From: a bacterium
Lineage (GTDB): Bacteria > JAJVIF01
NCBI GenBank assembly: GCA_022072165.1
Contig: JAJVIF010000001.1
Location: forward strand, 337,353-401,352
DNA length: 64,000 nt
Reading direction: 5' to 3'
Positions 52,829 through 60,287 of the stretch are shown in pieces. Under the pieces are notes generated by a model that saw nothing but the letters and a program-made list of their open reading frames with translations, had not been told where the DNA came from and ran no database searches. The number at the start of each line of letters is the position of its first letter. Positions within the stretch are counted from its first letter, which is position 1. The position numbers and the translations under genes are program-made.

Positions 52829-54091
52829 ATGCTGAACGTCTTCTTTCATACCCCCTTCAAAGCCGCCTGTCTGGGTGTTCTGGGATGTGGGGCCCTGCTG
52901 TTGGCAGGATCTGCCGGTTCTCCGGCCAGTGCTCAGGGAAGCGCAACTCCCGAACTCAAAGCTGACCTGCGGGTGGGTGGCGAGGAACTCTTCAAGACGA
53001 TCATTCCGAGCATCATCCAGGTCACCAACGGTGGCGCGGGTTCGGGCTACATGATCGACAAGGGTGGCTATGCCATCACCAACACCCACGTCACCAACCC
53101 GAACCAGGTGTTCGAGATTGCCATGTATGGCATGGAGAACTCTGGCAAGCGTTTCCGGGGTGTTCTCATTGGCGAGGATCCGGCCCTCGACTTCGCTCTG
53201 GTGAAAGTGGAAGCTCCGGCCGACTGGATTCATCCCATGAAGCTGGCCGACACCGACAAGATGAAAGTCGGGGATACCGTCGCCACCTGTGGATCCCCTG
53301 GGGGTTCCGCCGGTGCCACGAACCTCTCGGACTTCCGCGAGGGCTGGCTGGACTTCTTCAACTTCAACATGGGGACCCTCACCGAGATTCTGCCGTTTGA
53401 GCACTCCATGATCTACTTCCAGTGGCAGGCAGCCTACGGCTACGAAGCCTATGCCGCTGACTACGGCACCGCGGTGCAGTACCTCTTCCATGTGGACTCC
53501 GCCATCAACCACGGGAACTCTGGTGGTCCGGCGATGAATGCCCGGGGCGAGGCCATCGGCACTAACACCTGGGGTCAGGGCGCGAATCCCGGCGTGACGG
53601 AAAACATCGGGTATTCCGTACCCGTCAACCTCCTGACCCGTTCCGCCCGTGAAATCCTGCAGTACGGCCGGGTGCGACGCCCCTGGCTTGGCATGGCGCT
53701 TCATCAGCCGAACCCACCGCAGGGGTACTTCATGAAGGCGGATCGTGGGCTGTCAGACTTCGCCTCCGATTCCTGGATTAACCCCACGCCGGACCAGATG
53801 ACAGTGCACCTCGTGAACTCCTACAGCCCTGCCGCGCAGTACCTGCGCAAGGGCGATGTCATCCGCGCCATCGATGGGCAGCGCTACTCCAATATCTTCG
53901 ATGTGTACAAGCACATCCTGAATAAGCAGGTCGGTGACAAGGTCACGATTCAGATTGAGCGCAATGGAGTCGGGCTGCCGCCCGTTACCATCGAACTCGC
54001 TGAAAAGAAGAACCGCTATGACGCCATCAAGCTGACCCCCTACAACATGGGACGGGTCGGTGGATCGCGGATCTACCAGGTCACCTACTAG
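52829..54091 (+). CDS. HtrA-like serine protease 2
   Basis: A 420-residue exported protease. Signal peptide ends near residue 35 (ASAQG). The triad is intact: His87 (TNTHV), Asp121 (ALDFAL) and Ser231 (GNSGGPA). Between strands it has an aromatic-rich insertion (about residues 162-212) not found in DegP-type proteins. A C-terminal PDZ domain (about 335-405) follows. It and the next gene are near-identical tandem paralogues. The CGGAGGCCTCCG palindrome at 52812-52823 stands upstream of the start. Confidence 0.92.
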   Translation: MLNVFFHTPFKAACLGVLGCGALLLAGSAGSPASAQGSATPELKADLRVGGEELFKTIIPSIIQVTNGGAGSGYMIDKGGYAITNTHVTNPNQVFEIAMYGMENSGKRFRGVLIGEDPALDFALVKVEAPADWIHPMKLADTDKMKVGDTVATCGSPGGSAGATNLSDFREGWLDFFNFNMGTLTEILPFEHSMIYFQWQAAYGYEAYAADYGTAVQYLFHVDSAINHGNSGGPAMNARGEAIGTNTWGQGANPGVTENIGYSVPVNLLTRSAREILQYGRVRRPWLGMALHQPNPPQGYFMKADRGLSDFASDSWINPTPDQMTVHLVNSYSPAAQYLRKGDVIRAIDGQRYSNIFDVYKHILNKQVGDKVTIQIERNGVGLPPVTIELAEKKNRYDAIKLTPYNMGRVGGSRIYQVTY

Positions 54092-54116
54092 CCCTTCGTC
54101 TGAAAAGACAGCAGTC

Positions 54117-54142
54117 ACCGCCCGGACTTCCGGGCGGTTTTG
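54117..54142 (+). terminator. terminator between the two active HtrA genes
   Basis: ACCGCCCGG pairs with CCGGGCGGT around ACTT, followed by TTT; outer GACAGCA/TGCTGTC extends the stem. The third HtrA gene is therefore transcribed on its own, perhaps from the TGCTATGAAT sequence at about 54175-54184. Confidence 0.85.
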
Positions 54143-54373
54143 CTGTCTCTGGTCCGCCCTGTTGCTCCAATTTGTGCTATGAATACTGTCGGCTGTTCAC
54201 TATCAGGACGCCAACTGTCGGCAGCGGAAAGCGCTGACAGGTTGTGCGACCAGCTTGTGCTCCTGCGGATTCGCCTGCTGTCGTGGCCCGGTGCCCACGA
54301 TGCGCTTCGCAGGAAGCACGACAGCCATGACCAGGCTGCTGACATCACTCGACACGCTGGAGGTTGGCAACGC

Positions 54374-55630
54374 ATGCTGCATCCGTTCTTCCAGGCCCCA
54401 TTCAAGGCCGCTTGTATGTCCATTCTGGGAGTGGGCGCGCTGGTCTGCCTCGGTACAGCCAGTACCCCCGCGACAGCTGATACCACTCCCGGACTGAAAG
54501 CTGACCTGCGCGTGGGCGGCGAGGAGCTTTTCAAGACCATCATCCCCAGCGTCATTCAGATCACCAACGGTGGCGCGGGCTCGGGCTACATCATTGACAA
54601 GGGGGGGTATGCCATCAGCAACACCCACGTCACCAGCCCCAATCAGGTCTTCGAGATCGCCATGTACGGCATGGAAAAGACGGGCAAGCGGTATCGGGGT
54701 GTCCTGATCGGTGAGGATCCCGCACTCGACTTCGCTCTTCTCAAAGTGGAAGCGCCCCCGGAGGCGATCCACCCCATGAAGCTGGGGGACACCGACAAGA
54801 TGAAGGTCGGCGACACGGTCGCCACCTGTGGCTCCCCGGGCGGATCGGCTGGCGCGACCAACCTGTCGGACTTCCGCGAAGGCTGGCTCGACTTCTTCAA
54901 CTTCAACCTGGGGACCCTGACCGAGATTCTGCCGTTCGAGCACTCGATGATCTACTTCCAGTGGCAGGCGGCTTATGGGTATGAGCCTTTCGCGGCGGAC
55001 TACGGCACTGCAGTGCAGTACCTCTTCCACGTGGACTCCGCCATCAACAAGGGGAACTCGGGTGGACCGGCCATGAACGCCCGCGGTGAAGCCATCGGCA
55101 CCAACACCTGGGGCTTCGGCGCCAGCACCGGCCAGACTGAAAACATCGGCTTCTCCGTGCCTGTGAACCTGCTGACCCGCTCTGCCCGTGAGATTCTCCA
55201 GTACGGTCGTGTGCGGCGCCCCTGGCTTGGTGTCGCGCTGCACCTGCCCAACCCCCCGGCGGGCTACTTCATGAAGGCGAATGCCGGACTGTCGGACTAC
55301 TCGTCCGACTCCTGGATCGATCCGACTCCCGACCAGATGACCATCCATCTGGTGAACTCCTACAGCCCCGCAGCGCAGTACCTGAAAAAAGGCGACATCA
55401 TTCGCTCCATCGATGGCCAGCGCTACTCCAACATCTTTGACGTCTACAAGCACATCCTGAACAAGCAGGTTGGCGACAGCGTCAGCATCCAGGTGGAGCG
55501 GAATGGTGTCGGCCTCCCGCCGGTGACCATTGAGCTGACCGAGAAAAAGAATCGCTACGACGCAATCAAGCTCACTTCCAGCACGCTGAATCGCACCGGT
55601 GGATCGCGCATTTACCAGGTGACCTACTAG
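54374..55630 (+). CDS. HtrA-like serine protease 3
   Basis: A 418-residue tandem paralogue of the preceding protease, very similar over nearly its whole length, including the aromatic-rich insertion and the C-terminal GGSRIYQVTY. The triad is intact: His85, Asp119 and Ser229 (GNSGGPA). Signal peptide ends near residue 36 (ATAD). ATG 54374, with GGAGG upstream, is the start that gives this signal peptide. Differences between the two paralogues cluster in the signal peptide and around residues 125-140, where substrate specificity might be set. Confidence 0.92.
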   Translation: MLHPFFQAPFKAACMSILGVGALVCLGTASTPATADTTPGLKADLRVGGEELFKTIIPSVIQITNGGAGSGYIIDKGGYAISNTHVTSPNQVFEIAMYGMEKTGKRYRGVLIGEDPALDFALLKVEAPPEAIHPMKLGDTDKMKVGDTVATCGSPGGSAGATNLSDFREGWLDFFNFNLGTLTEILPFEHSMIYFQWQAAYGYEPFAADYGTAVQYLFHVDSAINKGNSGGPAMNARGEAIGTNTWGFGASTGQTENIGFSVPVNLLTRSAREILQYGRVRRPWLGVALHLPNPPAGYFMKANAGLSDYSSDSWIDPTPDQMTIHLVNSYSPAAQYLKKGDIIRSIDGQRYSNIFDVYKHILNKQVGDSVSIQVERNGVGLPPVTIELTEKKNRYDAIKLTSSTLNRTGGSRIYQVTY

Positions 55631-55658
55631 CCGCTGGACTTCCGGGAACAGAGCCTAC

Positions 55659-55690
55659 GCCGCCTGGCGTTTCGCCGGGCGGCCTTGTTT
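55659..55690 (+). terminator. terminator after HtrA 3
   Basis: GCCGCC-T-GGCG pairs with CGCC-G-GGCGGC around TTT, then CTTGTTTG. Confidence 0.7.
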
Positions 55691-55757
55691 GTTGCGGCCA
55701 TGCCCTGAAAACCTTCTCGTCCCTGGCCCCGTCAGACTGGGCAGATGTCAGGGTCTG

Positions 55758-55766
55758 TGCTACCCT
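55758..55766 (+). promoter_or_regulatory. extended -10 promoter of HtrA-like 4
   Basis: TGC-TACCCT; predicted start near 55773, which supports ATG 55832 over codons further upstream. Confidence 0.45.
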
Positions 55767-55831
55767 TCATCCCTCGTACAGGGCCTCTGGCAGGGTTGCC
55801 GGAGCCCTTAACGTTGGACAGCGAGGTCCCC

Positions 55832-57031
55832 ATGTCCCGGACGATGTCCTGCCGTCTGCTGAGCCTTACTCTCCTGATGACCCTGGCCGCACTCGCGCCA
55901 GTTCAGGCCGCTCCCGCCCCGAAAGCGCCCACCCGTGCGTCGAACATCGACATGACCGGTGGCGGGCTTTTCCCGACGGAAGTGGTGGGTCCGATTGCCC
56001 GACCGAGCCTGGTGACTGTCGAGGCCATTGGTCTGCCGTTCTCCGGGGCATCGACCGCCAGTCCCTTCCAGCGGACTGTCCGCAAGATTGGTGGATCGGG
56101 ATTTATCGTCTCGGCCGATGGGCACATCATCACGAGCCCGTACACTGTGCGTGACGCCAAGATCGTGAATGTGACGATCGAAGGGGAGACCTACGAGGCC
56201 AAGATCGTGGCCGAGGACGAGTTCTACGAACTCTCGCTGCTCAAAGTCGATGATCCCAAGGCGCGTGGCAAGAAATTCGTCCCCGTCCAGTGGGGGGACT
56301 CTGAAGCCATGGTGGTGGGCCGGCCGGTCATCGTGATGGGGTCGCCGGCGACGCTGGACAAAACGATGACTTACGGCTTCGTGACCAACCGTCGCGATGT
56401 TCGTCTGCGCGGCGCAGGTGGTCTCTCCACCGGCGTCCTGGTGCCAGACGGGATTGAAGTCGATGCCGCGATCGTCCCCTCCAACTACGGTGGTCCCGTC
56501 TTCAACGACCGGGCGCAGGTCGTTGGTGTGGTAAACCGCTGGACAGGCCGCGAGTCCGGGCAGCAGAACCTCAACTACACCGTCCCCAGTAATATCGTCC
56601 GCCCCATCGTGGAGCAGATGATCAGCCGGGGTCGGGCGTTCCACCCCTGGTTCGGGATCGAGCCGTTCGCCACCTACAACTCGTCCAAAAATCTGGCCGT
56701 GTACATCGGTGTACCTACTCGGATGACCAATCCCGAAACAAACGAGCCCTATGGCATCGTTGGGGTGCTCATCAATTCGGTCTCTGTGGCGAGCCCAGCC
56801 TCCCAGTCCGGCCTGTTGCGCGGCGATCTCATCCTGAAGTGGAACGGCCTGCTGATTAAAGACACCAAAGCCCTTGAGAAGCGAGTCCTGGAACTCCGCC
56901 AGAATGAGTCCTTCACGCTGACTATCATTCGCAACGGGAAGGTCCTCAGCAAGCGCATCACCATCGCTGACCGCCCGACCATCAAGGAAATGCAGGAAGA
57001 GGGCATCCGGCCGCAGTTCTACGGCATCTAG
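55832..57031 (+). CDS. HtrA-like pseudoprotease 4
   Basis: A 399-residue exported HtrA-fold protein with a signal peptide (cleavage near residue 26) and a C-terminal PDZ domain (about 300-385, with SPASQSGLLRGDLILKWNG). All three catalytic positions are changed: Tyr104 for His (TSPYTV), Glu133 for Asp (YELSLL) and Tyr219 for Ser (SNYGGPV). The strands around them are well preserved, so the fold is kept while catalysis is lost. It has its own promoter and terminator. Confidence 0.87.
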   Translation: MSRTMSCRLLSLTLLMTLAALAPVQAAPAPKAPTRASNIDMTGGGLFPTEVVGPIARPSLVTVEAIGLPFSGASTASPFQRTVRKIGGSGFIVSADGHIITSPYTVRDAKIVNVTIEGETYEAKIVAEDEFYELSLLKVDDPKARGKKFVPVQWGDSEAMVVGRPVIVMGSPATLDKTMTYGFVTNRRDVRLRGAGGLSTGVLVPDGIEVDAAIVPSNYGGPVFNDRAQVVGVVNRWTGRESGQQNLNYTVPSNIVRPIVEQMISRGRAFHPWFGIEPFATYNSSKNLAVYIGVPTRMTNPETNEPYGIVGVLINSVSVASPASQSGLLRGDLILKWNGLLIKDTKALEKRVLELRQNESFTLTIIRNGKVLSKRITIADRPTIKEMQEEGIRPQFYGI

Positions 57032-57068
57032 CCCCTGGCTTACCTGCCTGGCTGACATTGAAACGTTC

Positions 57069-57100
57069 AGCGCCCTGCGAAAGCGGGGCGCTTTGCTTTA
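57069..57100 (+). terminator. terminator after HtrA-like 4
   Basis: AGCGCCCTGC pairs with GCGGGGCGCT (one T-G pair) around GAAA, followed by TTGCTTT. Confidence 0.85.
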
Positions 57101-57119
57101 GCCAGCGCACACACCCCTT

Positions 57120-57125
57120 TAGAAT
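57120..57125 (+). promoter_or_regulatory. -10 element of leaderless gpmI
   Basis: TAGAAT, then 7 bases, then ATG 57133. Confidence 0.5.
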
Positions 57126-57132
57126 GGACCCC

Positions 57133-58704
57133 ATGACACCTCCGCTGAAGCGACGCGTCTGCCTGGTCATCCTCGATGGCGTCGGGTACCGGACAGAGAC
57201 TTCCCACAACGCAGTCGCCGCCGCCCAGACTCCATTTCTGGACCGCGCCTATAACGAGTTCCCTTGGGTCCTGCTGGAACCCGGTGGAGAGGCAGTCGGG
57301 CTTCCGGCAGGACAGATGGGGAACAGCGAAGTGGGGCATCTGAACCTGGGAGCAGGCCGGGTGATTTACCAGGAACTCACCCGCATCGACAAAGCGATTG
57401 CTATTGGCGAACTGGCCTCCAACCCTGGCCTGGGTGACTTCCTGGCTTCCATCGCGGCTGACGGCGGAGCCCTGCATCTCATCGGACTCTGCTCCGATGG
57501 GGGAGTCCACGCTTCTTTAGAGCATCTACTGGCACTCCTCACACTCTTGCCGAAACTGTTCCGGGGAGCGGTCTATCTGCATGTCCTGACGGATGGCCGG
57601 GACACCAACCCAACGAGCGGGGCAGGATTTGTGACCCGTCTGGAAGCGGCACTGGCGGGCCAGGACCGTGTCCGCATCGCCGATGTTGGGGGCCGGTATT
57701 ACGCCATGGATCGGGACAAGCGCTGGGACCGGGTAGAAAAAGCGTACCGGGTGCTGGTCGATGGCGAGGCGGGGCGCGTCGCCTCCAGCGCCAGTGCCGC
57801 CGTGCAGATGGCGTACAGCGAAGGGACCACCGACGAGTTCATCCCGCCCACGCGCCTCGAGTGGGCAGGGCGGGGTCCCCTGGAGGGTTGCATCCAGCCG
57901 GGGGATGGGGTCCTCTGCTTTAACTTTCGGGCGGACCGGATGCGACAACTGGTCCGGACACTCATCGATCCCGCCTTCACCGAGTTTGCACGCCCCCACT
58001 TCGGCTCGCTGCATGTCGCGACCATGACCCAGTACGACGCAACGTTTCCAGTGACAGTCCTCTTTCCGCCCCAGGACGCGTCCGGGGGGCTGGTGTCTTA
58101 TCTGAGTGACCTGGGGTTCGGGATTTTCAAGATCGCGGAAACCGAGAAGTACGCCCACGTGACCTATTTTTTCAATGGCGGAGTCGAGGAACCCTATCCG
58201 GGCGAGGAGCGAGTTCTGATCCCTTCGCCCAAAGTCGCGACCTATGATCTTCAGCCAGCGATGAGCGCTCCAGAGGTCACCGATCTCCTGGCGCGTCGCA
58301 TTTTGGAGCACACCGATGCCCTGCTGGTCTGCAATTACGCGAATGGCGACATGGTGGGACATACTGGCAATTTCGAGGCTGCCGTCGCAGCGATGACCGT
58401 GATCGATCAGTCGTTACTCACGCTATACCAAGCATGTCAGGAGCGGGATGTCCTGCTTTGCATCACGGCAGATCACGGGAATTGTGAAGAAATGCAGCTT
58501 GAGGGTGACATCTCGACACAGCATTCCCTCCGACCGGTCCCGTTCATCGTCTGCGACCCGGCGATTCATTTACAACAGAACGTCGCTCCAGGAGCACTGG
58601 CGCAGGTCTCTCCTACTGTGCTGGACTTCATGGGACTCCCGATTCCGCCGCAAATGACAGCGCCATCGCTGGCCGTACAGCCAGCATCCGTCGCTGCCGG
58701 CTAG
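57133..58704 (+). CDS. gpmI: 2,3-bisphosphoglycerate-independent phosphoglycerate mutase
   Basis: A 523-residue enzyme of the alkaline phosphatase clan that interconverts 3- and 2-phosphoglycerate. The metal site begins LVILDGVG (Asp15); the phosphorylated serine is Ser65 in GNSEVGHLNLGAGR; further metal ligands are in NGDMVGHTG and TADHGN. ATG 57133 is preferred over ATG 57124 because 57124 lies inside the -10 element. The TAG stop is shared with the convergent HicB-like gene as CTAG. Confidence 0.95.
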   Translation: MTPPLKRRVCLVILDGVGYRTETSHNAVAAAQTPFLDRAYNEFPWVLLEPGGEAVGLPAGQMGNSEVGHLNLGAGRVIYQELTRIDKAIAIGELASNPGLGDFLASIAADGGALHLIGLCSDGGVHASLEHLLALLTLLPKLFRGAVYLHVLTDGRDTNPTSGAGFVTRLEAALAGQDRVRIADVGGRYYAMDRDKRWDRVEKAYRVLVDGEAGRVASSASAAVQMAYSEGTTDEFIPPTRLEWAGRGPLEGCIQPGDGVLCFNFRADRMRQLVRTLIDPAFTEFARPHFGSLHVATMTQYDATFPVTVLFPPQDASGGLVSYLSDLGFGIFKIAETEKYAHVTYFFNGGVEEPYPGEERVLIPSPKVATYDLQPAMSAPEVTDLLARRILEHTDALLVCNYANGDMVGHTGNFEAAVAAMTVIDQSLLTLYQACQERDVLLCITADHGNCEEMQLEGDISTQHSLRPVPFIVCDPAIHLQQNVAPGALAQVSPTVLDFMGLPIPPQMTAPSLAVQPASVAAG

Positions 58705-59012
58705 TACGCTGCCTCGGTCGCTGATCCGAGCTCCGGCTCGATGTCGTCTCCAGGCAAGGCGTCCCCGAATCGCAGCGGTCCTTCCGCGGCAATGAGCTGA
58801 ATGTCGAGCTCGGCAGCAAAGGCGGCCGGAATCTCAGCACCCCGCTCTCGTGCGGCATCGAGGTACTCGCTCAGGGCTTCGCGGATGTCGCTCTGGAGCG
58901 CATCGACACTGTCGGCGGCGTAGCTAAATCCGGGCAACACAGTGGACTCTGCGACATACTGGTTCCTTCCCGGATCCCAGTGATACTGCAGATGCGGCAA
59001 GTGTGTGGTCAT
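58701..59012 (-). CDS. orphan HicB-like protein
   Basis: A 103-residue protein with the HicB/UPF0150 pattern: YVAESTVLPGFSYAADSVDALQSDIREALSEYL followed by a GAEIP segment. There is no C-terminal DNA-binding domain. HicB proteins are antitoxins to HicA, but no HicA-sized gene adjoins. The ribosome binding site AAAGGAGGTG is near perfect, and a TACACT element lies just upstream of it, so it is well expressed. Its stop overlaps that of gpmI. Confidence 0.7.
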   Translation of the reverse strand: MTTHLPHLQYHWDPGRNQYVAESTVLPGFSYAADSVDALQSDIREALSEYLDAARERGAEIPAAFAAELDIQLIAAEGPLRFGDALPGDDIEPELGSATEAAY

Positions 59013-59102
59013 TGCTGCACCTCCTTTTGTTCCGAGTGTACACTCCCTTCAGTCAGCCAGATGTGACCTCGATTACTGGCTGCGCAAGGGAGGCCGACGA
59101 CT

Positions 59103-60287
59103 GTGGAATTTGCCCTGACAGCCGACCAGGGAGCCATGCTTGACATGGTGCGGTCGTGGGTGCGGGAGGAACTCGCCCCCCGCATGATCGCCATTGATGA
59201 GGGGGGCAAGCATCCCTGGGATCAGCAGCGAGCGCTGGGGCAGATGGGCGTTTTTGGGGCCTTGTTCGGCGAAGAGTGGGGTGGGGGCGGACTTGATTTC
59301 CTGACCTATATCCTGCTGCTGGAGGAAGTCTCTTACGGTTGTTTCAACACCGGGCTGGCAATGTCGGTCCATACGATGGCCGGTACCGCCGTCCAGAAGT
59401 TCGGGACACCAGAGCAACATGCGACCTGGCTTCCGGGACTCGCGAGCGGGGAACAGCTCATCGCGTTCTGCCTGTCGGAGCCCGATGCCGGCTCGGATGT
59501 CGCGGGCATGAAATGCCGGGCGGACCGCGATGGCGATCACTATGTCCTCAATGGCACCAAAGCCTGGATTACTTTCGGTGGCGATGCCCATGTTTATCTG
59601 GTCTATGCAGTCACCGATGCTGCCGCTCCCCGGGGAAAGGGCATTACAGCCTTCCTGCTTCCTGCAGACACACCAGGCATGGAGTGGGGGGAAGACGAAA
59701 AAAAGATGGGTGGCTGCGGACTCGCGAACCGGCAGCTCCACCTGACAGACTGCCGGATTCCGGCGTCCGCGGTCGTGGGAGCTCCCGGCGCTGGTTTCCA
59801 GATCGCCATGGCCGGACTCAACGGAGGTCGGATCGGGATCGCCGCCACCTGCACTGGGGTCGCCCGACGCGCCATCGATGAGGCCCTGAAGTACGCTCAT
59901 GAACGCATCGCATTCGGCCAGCCCATCGCTGAGTTTCAGGGCATCCAGTGGAAGTTCGCCGACCTCGCTACCGAGCTGGAAGCCGCGCGGCTGCTGACCT
60001 ATAAGGCAGCCTGGGAGCGGTCCCGCGGCGAACGGGGCATCCGCCTCGCTTCCATGGCGAAGCGCTATGCCACCGATGCGGCTTTTCACATCACGGCAGA
60101 GGCGGTCCAGTTGTTCGGTGGCTACGGTTACACCCGGGAGTACCCCGTCGAGCGGCTGCTGCGCTATGTCAAAGGTGCACAAATCTTCGAGGGCTCCAAC
60201 GAGATCCAGCGAACAGTTATCGCCCGGGAACTGTACCGGACAGTCGGGGAGCCGGAGCCGATCCTCGTGACAGCGGAGGTGGCGTGA
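59103..60287 (+). CDS. acyl-CoA dehydrogenase
   Basis: A 394-residue flavoenzyme with the three acyl-CoA dehydrogenase domains. The FAD/substrate signatures CLSEPDAGSDV and GGYGYTREYPVERLLRYVK are present, and the catalytic base is Glu363 in IFEGSNEIQR, as in short- and medium-chain or glutaryl enzymes. The substrate cannot be fixed. GTG start with GGGAGG upstream; overlaps the next gene as GTGA. With MeaB/CobO it hints at branched-chain or propionate metabolism, but no partner genes are near. Confidence 0.93.
   Translation: MEFALTADQGAMLDMVRSWVREELAPRMIAIDEGGKHPWDQQRALGQMGVFGALFGEEWGGGGLDFLTYILLLEEVSYGCFNTGLAMSVHTMAGTAVQKFGTPEQHATWLPGLASGEQLIAFCLSEPDAGSDVAGMKCRADRDGDHYVLNGTKAWITFGGDAHVYLVYAVTDAAAPRGKGITAFLLPADTPGMEWGEDEKKMGGCGLANRQLHLTDCRIPASAVVGAPGAGFQIAMAGLNGGRIGIAATCTGVARRAIDEALKYAHERIAFGQPIAEFQGIQWKFADLATELEAARLLTYKAAWERSRGERGIRLASMAKRYATDAAFHITAEAVQLFGGYGYTREYPVERLLRYVKGAQIFEGSNEIQRTVIARELYRTVGEPEPILVTAEVA

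Noticed and set aside
58701-59102. HicA toxin gene next to the HicB-like gene
   Set aside because: The flanking DNA holds only the gpmI end and a promoter region; short frames there do not look like a double-stranded RNA-binding HicA.
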